DNA of 38,990 nucleotides from 40-80 sp964503665 (lineage in GTDB: Bacteria > Bacteroidota > Bacteroidia > Flavobacteriales_D > Crocinitomicaceae): contig CAZDAR010000023.1 in the NCBI GenBank assembly GCA_964503665.1, forward strand, positions 1 to 38,990, in the 5' to 3' direction. The translations under genes and the position numbers were made by a program. Below, piece by piece: positions 33,608-38,990 of this stretch; positions within the stretch are counted from its first letter, which is position 1; the number at the start of each line of letters is the position of its first letter. The notes below the pieces were generated by a model that searched no databases, was not told where the DNA came from, and worked only from the letters and a program-made list of their open reading frames with translations.

Positions 33608-34798
33608 TCACTTCAGATTATCGATTTTCTTAGATTCTATCACATCTATTAATTTTTCATTGATAGAATTCCACGAGTATTTCTCATGTACAAATCGTTT
33701 CGCATTGGATTGCAACTTTTGATAAAGTACTTCATCCGATAATAAATTAGGAATAGCAATCATGAATTCACGTTCAGAATCAGCCACCAAAATCTCTTCG
33801 CCTACCTTCGCTCCTAGCGCATTATTGACCAAACTAGTGGTAATACAAGGAATACCTTGCGCCATGGCTTCTAAAAGTTTGTTTTGAAGTCCTGTTCCAA
33901 TAAACATCGGTGCGACAAAAATTTTCCCACTACTATATGCTTGTCGAATGTCTTCCACAAAACCAGTTATCTTGAAATTCTCCTCTGCCAACTTTGAAAC
34001 TCTTTTCTCTGGATTGGCTCCTGAAATTTGAATTTTTAAATTCGGATACGCTTTATGAACGTGTTTATATAAAAATTCTGTCGCTTGAATATTTGGCTCG
34101 TAACTCAAATTTCCAATAAAAACAATATCATTTGTTTTCGGCACATTCTGACTTTCAAAAAAGGAAATATCAATTCCATTTGGGATCACTTCTATCTTCC
34201 TATAATCTGGATGAAAGATGAATCCTTTGTCTTGTTTCGTTATAATGATTTGATTTTCAAAGTAATCAAATATTTTTCGCTCGTATTCTTTTAACCGTTT
34301 GAATTCCATCTTAAACAGAAAGCGATAGATAGGATTCCCCGTCTCATAACGTCTTTCCATTCCTTTTGACAAAGCATCCATATAGTCAATCGTCTTTGAG
34401 CACTGATGGTAATTCTTGACATATTCACTACTTCTTAGCAACTGCGCTAGAATGTGATCTGGTTGAATTTGTGTGAGTAACTGATCGACTTTTCGTTGAA
34501 TCGCTAACTGGTGAAAATATGCCACTTGAAAAGGATTCGAAGAGAGTACATTCACCGCTAATGAAGCGTATATTTTCCAACGTTTTAATTTGAAGACATG
34601 AATTTCCTTACAAAAACTGCTTAATTCCTCTTTCTCCCGTTCGGATACTTTAGTTTCATTGGTACAAATTAAATAGATATCGTAGGTTTTGCTCAACTCC
34701 CGAATTTGGTAATACGCTCGAAGCCGATCTCCTTTTGTTAATGGAAATGGAAATCTTGAAGTGAAGTAAACCAGTTTCTTTTTAGCCGACAAAATCAC
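33608..34798 (-). CDS. GT4-type glycosyltransferase (PEP-CTERM/EpsH-cluster sugar transferase-like)
   Basis: The 396-residue protein starts at a GTG and overlaps the upstream glycosyltransferase by 17 bases. The N-terminal YFTSRFPFPLTKGDRLRAYY is typical of the TIGR03087-like sugar transferases. The C-terminal half has IEVIPNGIDISFF, FIGNLSYEPNIQAT and FVAPMFIGTGLQNKLLEAMA with the E-x7-E-like donor-binding segment. It would add a sugar to a surface glycan or LPS precursor on the cytoplasmic face. It sits beside a second GT4 gene and an LptF/G-type permease, so an envelope polysaccharide role is likely. Donor and acceptor are unknown. Confidence 0.85.
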   Translation of the reverse strand: MILSAKKKLVYFTSRFPFPLTKGDRLRAYYQIRELSKTYDIYLICTNETKVSEREKEELSSFCKEIHVFKLKRWKIYASLAVNVLSSNPFQVAYFHQLAIQRKVDQLLTQIQPDHILAQLLRSSEYVKNYHQCSKTIDYMDALSKGMERRYETGNPIYRFLFKMEFKRLKEYERKIFDYFENQIIITKQDKGFIFHPDYRKIEVIPNGIDISFFESQNVPKTNDIVFIGNLSYEPNIQATEFLYKHVHKAYPNLKIQISGANPEKRVSKLAEENFKITGFVEDIRQAYSSGKIFVAPMFIGTGLQNKLLEAMAQGIPCITTSLVNNALGAKVGEEILVADSEREFMIAIPNLLSDEVLYQKLQSNAKRFVHEKYSWNSINEKLIDVIESKKIDNLK

Positions 34799-35948
34799 GT
34801 AGTTTTAAAATGGATATTTCTTTTCCGAAGGAAGTACTAATTGCTTCTTGTTGCGCCACGACTTCTTGTTGAATAAGCGGATTATTGACCACCTCTTCTA
34901 TCTGTTGAAGATATTCAGCCGTTGAATTTGCAACGCGTTTGTGCGGTAAAAAGTCAAGACCTTCAAATGCAATAGCTGAACCAATGACAATTTTTCCTTC
35001 AGTTATCGCTTCTACCATTTTTATTTTTAATCCAGAACCTGAACTTAAAGGAGCCAACAAGATATCGACGGAATTATAAAAATCTTTTATAGTATCTATT
35101 GTTCCTAAATTTATTACATTTTGGGAGCGAACATACATTTTTTCCATTCCGTAACCAGCAATAAAAAGCGTTGAATTTTGCCATTTGTGATGAATTTCAG
35201 GAAAAAGCGTATCATGTAAATTCTGTACTGCATCCACATTGGGTTGCCAGTTATAAGCACCAAAAAATCCAAATTTTAATTCACTAAAGTCAAACGATTT
35301 GGGAACAATTATCTCTTTATTATTTATACATAAAGATAAGGTAATTTGAGGAATATCAGGCAGTTGCTGTTTAAAAAACGAGTTGTCGTTTTCGGAAATA
35401 TGAAGAATACCTGCTACTCTACTCAATTGCTCTAATTCAAATTTTTCCAGTTGACGACTGAAATGGAGATGCAGTTTCTTTTTTAGGATATTACTAGTAG
35501 CTGTACTTTTTGTTTTCCAAAGAAGATGTTCGACATTATGCGTACGAACGATTACTTTTTTCACCTGATTTAAACTATCTAAATAAGGTAATAAGAAAAT
35601 ACTTTCTAAAAAAACCACATCATATTTTGCCGTATTTTCTCGAAGATAGTTATCCATTTCAGCTGAATAAAATCGTTCCACTTGATAGGATTTATCCGTA
35701 AAAAGAGAACGAATCAATTTCAATGGATGTATGTTTGTATTCACGAAAAAATTTCGAATAAAATGGATGTTTTTCGGTAACCTTTTAACATATATCTCTA
35801 ATTCAAAAGGATGTTTTGGTGTTGAAATACAGATGTGATCAACTTTCTCATATGTATCCGAAAGTAAGTTCATGAAATTGTCAATTGCTACACAGCCGCC
35901 ATCTACCATCGGGTAGGCAGGTTTTAAACTAATGTGTAAAATCTTCAT
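34782..35948 (-). CDS. GT4-type glycosyltransferase
   Basis: This 388-residue protein has an N-terminal Rossmann half starting KILHISLKPAYPMVDGGCVA, then VVFLESIFLLPYLDSL and RTHNVEHLLW, a pattern common in GT4 enzymes. The C-terminal half contains FGFFGAYNWQPNVDAV and ILLAPLSSGSGLKIKMVEAI, the donor-nucleotide-binding region. It overlaps both neighbours: four bases with the LptF/G-type gene upstream and 17 with the next glycosyltransferase. All three should be one transcript. Sugar specificity is not readable. Confidence 0.85.
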   Translation of the reverse strand: MKILHISLKPAYPMVDGGCVAIDNFMNLLSDTYEKVDHICISTPKHPFELEIYVKRLPKNIHFIRNFFVNTNIHPLKLIRSLFTDKSYQVERFYSAEMDNYLRENTAKYDVVFLESIFLLPYLDSLNQVKKVIVRTHNVEHLLWKTKSTATSNILKKKLHLHFSRQLEKFELEQLSRVAGILHISENDNSFFKQQLPDIPQITLSLCINNKEIIVPKSFDFSELKFGFFGAYNWQPNVDAVQNLHDTLFPEIHHKWQNSTLFIAGYGMEKMYVRSQNVINLGTIDTIKDFYNSVDILLAPLSSGSGLKIKMVEAITEGKIVIGSAIAFEGLDFLPHKRVANSTAEYLQQIEEVVNNPLIQQEVVAQQEAISTSFGKEISILKLRDFVG

Positions 35949-37396
35949 TTTCTCTTACGTTTAAACAGTCGTTTATAGGTTGACCAAGAGGTAACTGGTA
36001 AATCATTCGAAGCACAATACATTAAAACAAAAGCAAATGGAAGCATAATAAAAGTAGAAATCCACATACCAAAAGCAGGAGAAGTAACATTTTGAGCAGC
36101 CAAACTTTCACCTACACTAATCAGAACAAAGTAAATCATAAACAGCACTGCAGCAATAACAACTGGTGCTCCAAATCCACCTTTACGAACGATTGCCCCT
36201 AAAGGTGCACCAATGAAAAACAGTACGATAATGGAAACAGTCAGTGCAAACTTTCTATGAAATTCAATATAATACGCATTTAAATTTCGAATAAATGTTT
36301 CTAAAAACGTTTTTTGTCCAATCACAGATTCTTTTTTGACCCGTAAATTATTAATTCCATCTTGATAAGCTGATCTAAGTTGTTCTTTTTGAATACTTTT
36401 CAATAAAACAGCATTATCAAGTAAGATATTACTTGGAGTTAAACCTTTATCTAAAACTGTACTAATAACAGAATCATTCATTTTATACTGATTATAAAAC
36501 GAACTTAAAATCGTTGATTTGGAGAATTGTTTACTAAATCGAATGGCATTATTATTCACTGAATCCACTACTTGATGTAATTGGAACACATTGTACATTT
36601 CAAAATTATTCTTAAACACTTCATCATCAGTTCGTTTCATGTTAAAGCCGTTGATAGTAATCTTAAAAATAGCCGATTCGAAAGAATACCGTTTTTGAGG
36701 AAAAGCTTCATCACCATTCTTTCCATCCGTATTGTACATCACCTTTAAATCCTTCTCTTCAAAAGCATTTCCGTGTTCTAGCTTCAACAAAATAGTATTT
36801 CCAACAGAAGCTTTATACATCGTCCCTTTATCTGCTCTAATAGTTTTAATTACTCCTGGAGTGGACATATCATGAATCGTAACATCTTTAAACTCATTAT
36901 TTTTCGATTCTTTCACCTTGATGATGTATTTATCAATTTGATGACTATAAGAACCTGGAGTTAGCAACATGGCAATTTTCGTTTCCTGAATATCGTATAT
37001 CAACGCACGCCATTTGTAGTTGGCTACAGGTATAATGAAATTGGCAAAATAAAACGTAAAGATGCTGATAAAAAGACAGGAAACTATCAATGGTCTAAGA
37101 ATTCGCATTAAAGACAGTCCACTTGACTTCAAGGCTGTCAATTCATTGTTCTCCGCTAAATTCCCAATCGTCATGATAGAAGAAAGTAGCATTGCTAATG
37201 GAAGTGCTAATGGTAATAAACTAGCAGAGACATAAAAAATAAGCTTAATAACAACTGTTATTTCTAAGCCTTTCCCCATTAAATCATCGATATATTTCCA
37301 AAAGAACTGCATGATTAGCATGAACATGGAAATAAGGAGCGTTACAATAAAAGGCCCTATAAATGATTTAACACTGAAAGAAAATAACCGTTTCAA
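35945..37396 (-). CDS. LptF/LptG-family permease (YjgP/YjgQ)
   Basis: This 483-residue protein has three N-terminal helices (about 12-35, 50-75 and 97-120), a large periplasmic beta-rich domain (about 125-375), and three C-terminal helices from ALTVSIIVLFFIGAPLGAIV onward. This is the LptF/LptG layout. LLSSIMTIGNLAENNELTALKSSGLS, cited from its first and last residues, is the conserved coupling region. The family forms the membrane part of the LPS extraction ABC complex with LptB. It is longer than enterobacterial LptF/G (about 360), as is usual in Bacteroidota. No lptB is in the window. Confidence 0.92.
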   Translation of the reverse strand: MKRLFSFSVKSFIGPFIVTLLISMFMLIMQFFWKYIDDLMGKGLEITVVIKLIFYVSASLLPLALPLAMLLSSIMTIGNLAENNELTALKSSGLSLMRILRPLIVSCLFISIFTFYFANFIIPVANYKWRALIYDIQETKIAMLLTPGSYSHQIDKYIIKVKESKNNEFKDVTIHDMSTPGVIKTIRADKGTMYKASVGNTILLKLEHGNAFEEKDLKVMYNTDGKNGDEAFPQKRYSFESAIFKITINGFNMKRTDDEVFKNNFEMYNVFQLHQVVDSVNNNAIRFSKQFSKSTILSSFYNQYKMNDSVISTVLDKGLTPSNILLDNAVLLKSIQKEQLRSAYQDGINNLRVKKESVIGQKTFLETFIRNLNAYYIEFHRKFALTVSIIVLFFIGAPLGAIVRKGGFGAPVVIAAVLFMIYFVLISVGESLAAQNVTSPAFGMWISTFIMLPFAFVLMYCASNDLPVTSWSTYKRLFKRKRK

Positions 37397-37433
37397 TACT
37401 TCTATATGAATGAGGGCATAAAATTAGGAAAAA

Positions 37434-37826
37434 TCAAGCTCCTAGAACACGTTTTAATTCGTTAATTCCATTATCCCAAAGCATTTGTAAATCTTCCTCA
37501 TCTGAATCACTCACAGCATTCACTTTAAAAACAATATCTTTTGTTAAAGGATCTAATTCATACAAGAATTCAAAATAACAATCTTTAGTTTCGTCTTCTT
37601 CTTCATGATTCAACCATCTCCAACGAATATGATTGTTCTTTTTATTGAACAAAAGTCGCGCTTGCTCTTCCGATTGATCCCAAACAAATGTGTATATATC
37701 ATCTATAACGTTTACATCATCAGCAAACCATTCGGCTAATCCACCAGGTGTGCTAATGAGCTTTTCCAATGATTTAGTTGAAGTTTTAAACAGATACTCT
37801 AATTCAATTTTAACATTATCAGTCAT
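37434..37826 (-). CDS. START-like domain protein of Bacteroidota
   Basis: This 130-residue acidic soluble protein resembles the START/AHSA1-type helix-grip fold: ELEYLFKTSTKSLEKLISTPGGLAEWFAD, cited as first and last residues, then YTFVWDQSEEQARLL, IRWRWLNH and a C-terminal helix MLWDNGINELKRVLG. The family is common and conserved in Bacteroidota but has no known function; lipid or small-molecule binding is assumed from the fold. It is 37 bases upstream of the LptF/G-type permease on the same strand and divergent from the methyltransferase-like gene. Confidence 0.87.
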   Translation of the reverse strand: MTDNVKIELEYLFKTSTKSLEKLISTPGGLAEWFADDVNVIDDIYTFVWDQSEEQARLLFNKKNNHIRWRWLNHEEEDETKDCYFEFLYELDPLTKDIVFKVNAVSDSDEEDLQMLWDNGINELKRVLGA

Positions 37827-37880
37827 TATAATTTCTTTTTATGTATTTTCGCAAGAATTTGATGAATATACTATTTTTTT

Positions 37881-38639
37881 ATGGCATTAATACATTCTTT
37901 TGAAAAAATTGAAAAAAGTGGAAATAAGTTATTTAGATATCGTGGGCAGATCCCAATGATACTATTTGTTTTATCTGCTCCAGCTATCTATTTTACTGAC
38001 TATTCTCTTTTCTTTGAGAACGATAACTTCCGTTGGATATTGTTAATAACTTCTGCTTTAATTTCATTCTCAGGACAAGTTATCCGAGCGATTGCAATTG
38101 GTACAAGTAACAAACATACTTCGGGTCGAAATACGAAAGAACAAGTCGCAGAAGCGTTAAACACAACGGGTATCTATTCTACTTTACGTCATCCATTGTA
38201 TCTAGGAAACTATTTCATGTGGATTGGTATTGTTCTTTATGTTGGAAACATCTACTTCTTTGTTGTTGTTAGTTTACTATTTTGGTTGTATTACGAACGT
38301 ATCATGTTTGCAGAAGAGCGCTTTTTAGAACGCAAATTTGGAGATAGTTATATGAATTGGTCATTAAAAGTACCTGCATTTATTCCTTCTTTTAAGAATT
38401 ATGAGAAAAATGATATTCCTTTCTCATTAAAAACAATTCTTAGACGCGAATATTCAGGTATCAGTGCTACTATCATTTCTTTCGTCTTCGTCGATGTGTT
38501 AAGAGATTATTTCAGGAATGAAGCTTTTGGTTTGACAAATACTCAAATTTATGTCATCTTCGCAGCACTGTTGATTTCACTCATTTTAAGATCATTAAAG
38601 CATTACACTTCTATTTTATCGGAAGAGGATCGATCATAA
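37881..38639 (+). CDS. isoprenylcysteine/phospholipid methyltransferase-like membrane protein
   Basis: The 252-residue protein has about five to six hydrophobic segments. The GIYSTLRHPLYLGNYFMWIG region contains the RHPxYxG motif of the ICMT/PEMT family, and YYERIMFAEERFLERKFG with SYMNW is its C-terminal SAM-binding and catalytic hallmark. Family members methylate lipids or lipid-linked phosphates using SAM; in bacteria the targets include phosphatidylethanolamine and lipid A phosphate. The substrate here is unknown. It ends in a charged segment after two further hydrophobic helices. It is the last protein gene before the tRNA. Confidence 0.83.
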   Translation: MALIHSFEKIEKSGNKLFRYRGQIPMILFVLSAPAIYFTDYSLFFENDNFRWILLITSALISFSGQVIRAIAIGTSNKHTSGRNTKEQVAEALNTTGIYSTLRHPLYLGNYFMWIGIVLYVGNIYFFVVVSLLFWLYYERIMFAEERFLERKFGDSYMNWSLKVPAFIPSFKNYEKNDIPFSLKTILRREYSGISATIISFVFVDVLRDYFRNEAFGLTNTQIYVIFAALLISLILRSLKHYTSILSEEDRS

Positions 38640-38652
38640 AATGAAAATCCTG

Positions 38653-38682
38653 TTGCAAATTAAATTTATATATATATATTTG
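38653..38682 (+). promoter_or_regulatory. complete Bacteroidota promoter of tRNA-Met
   Basis: TTG at 38653-38655 is separated by 19 bases from TATATTTG at 38675-38682, matching both the -33 and -7 consensus elements. The mature tRNA begins 14 bases after the box. The spacer is a TA-repeat. Confidence 0.75.
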
Positions 38683-38696
38683 CACTCGAAATTTTT

Positions 38697-38773
38697 GGCG
38701 AGATAGCTCAGTTGGTTAGAGCGCGGGATTCATAACCCCGAGGTCCCGAGTTCAAATCTCGGTCTCGCTACCA
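38697..38773 (+). tRNA. tRNA-Met (CAT anticodon)
   Basis: The 77-base gene has an encoded CCA. Acceptor GGCGAGA pairs with TCTCGCT (first pair G-U), the D stem is GCTC/GAGC, the anticodon loop TTCATAA has CAT at positions 34-36, and the T arm is CCGAG-TTCAAAT-CTCGG. The anticodon stem CGGGA/CCCCG has an A31-C39 mismatch next to the loop. Standard elongator-type D and variable loops favour tRNA-Met. A CAT anticodon can also belong to tRNA-Ile2 after lysidine modification, which sequence reading alone cannot exclude. Confidence 0.95.
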
Positions 38774-38779
38774 GATTTG

Positions 38780-38820
38780 AAAAGTGCGATTAACAAATGT
38801 TAATCGCACTTTTTCTTTTT
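38780..38820 (+). terminator. strong terminator after tRNA-Met
   Basis: A perfect 16-bp inverted repeat (AAAAGTGCGATTAACA / TGTTAATCGCACTTTT) is followed by TTTTT after one C. It starts seven bases after the tRNA CCA. It can fold on both strands. Confidence 0.88.
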
Positions 38821-38910
38821 AGAGAAAACTTCATAACTATCTAATTGAAGAGAATCGAATTCATTCAATTAAAAATACGTACTTCTTACCTTTAATCGCA
38901 ATCAAATTAG

Positions 38911-38918
38911 TATATTTG
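38911..38918 (+). promoter_or_regulatory. -7 box of the gene at the right edge
   Basis: TATATTTG is an exact TAnnTTTG match ending 13 bases before the ATG at 38932. No -33 TTG is seen at the usual spacing. Confidence 0.6.
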
Positions 38919-38931
38919 TGTAAAAAAAGAA

Positions 38932-38990
38932 ATGGCAAACCAGACAATAACACAACCAAAAGTATCACAATTAGCTGAAAACATAATTGG
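38932..38990 (+). CDS. N-terminus of a gene running off the window, possibly a PLP aminotransferase
   Basis: An ATG at 38932 opens a frame with no stop before the window end. The 19 complete residues (MANQTITQPKVSQLAENII) fit the start of class I aminotransferases, in which a 'lsxlaexiigSeI' segment is common. That is too little for a firm call. A consensus -7 box just upstream supports a real gene start. Confidence 0.55.
   Translation, partial: MANQTITQPKVSQLAENII

Noticed and set aside
38661..38680. TA dinucleotide repeat
   Set aside because: It is the AT-rich spacer and -7 box of the tRNA promoter, not an independent repeat element.

Overview
The window comes from a low-GC Bacteroidota genome, most likely order Flavobacteriales. 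The evidence is internal. Genes are preceded by Bacteroidota-type -7 boxes (TAnnTTTG) instead of Shine-Dalgarno sequences. A PorT/SprT-like protein of the type IX secretion system sits next to ubiE. There are also an OstA-like outer-membrane biogenesis protein, a carboxypeptidase-regulatory-like/TonB-type outer-membrane barrel, a START-like domain protein, and several signal peptides cleaved just before Q. Placement near Crocinitomicaceae/Fluviicola is only an impression.

Layout. Bases 1-1248: the end of a truncated gene, then a hypothetical secreted protein. Bases 1256-6477 (minus): a tight five-gene operon, aspC-type aminotransferase > heptose kinase > ubiE > porT > FAD-dependent dehydrogenase. 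Bases 6682-10898 (plus): fur-family regulator, STAS protein, purA, OstA-like protein and a small membrane protein. Bases 10895-13444 (minus): an outer-membrane receptor.

Bases 13626-17941 (minus) look accessory. They hold an XRE regulator with two lipoproteins, a 28-codon Gly/Pro/Arg-rich ORF, a prokaryotic viperin (radical SAM, antiviral ddhNTP-synthase family), a helically phased repeat upstream of viperin, and a LytS/LytTR-type two-component pair. This is the most interesting part of the window. Bases 17971-23795 (minus) return to housekeeping: sbcC, sbcD and a GT39-like glycosyltransferase.

Bases 24093-33598 (plus): a Crp/Fnr regulator with a polytopic His-rich membrane protein; a glycerophosphodiester phosphodiesterase; a thioredoxin-reductase-like ferredoxin-NADP reductase; a two-gene unit pairing a 3-beta-HSD-like SDR with a steroid 5-alpha-reductase homologue; pnuC; a NatAB-type ABC exporter; and a Ppx/GppA phosphatase. 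Bases 33608-37826 (minus): two glycosyltransferases, an LptF/LptG-type permease and a START-like protein. Bases 37881-38990 (plus): an isoprenylcysteine/phospholipid-methyltransferase-like protein, tRNA-Met(CAT) with a complete promoter and terminator, and the first codons of another gene.

Functional themes. Envelope biogenesis recurs: heptose kinase, OstA-like protein, LptF/G and glycosyltransferases. Viperin is flanked by regulators, with a candidate operator upstream, which suggests inducible antiviral expression. No nucleotide kinase partner for viperin, CRISPR array, integrase or insertion sequence is visible.
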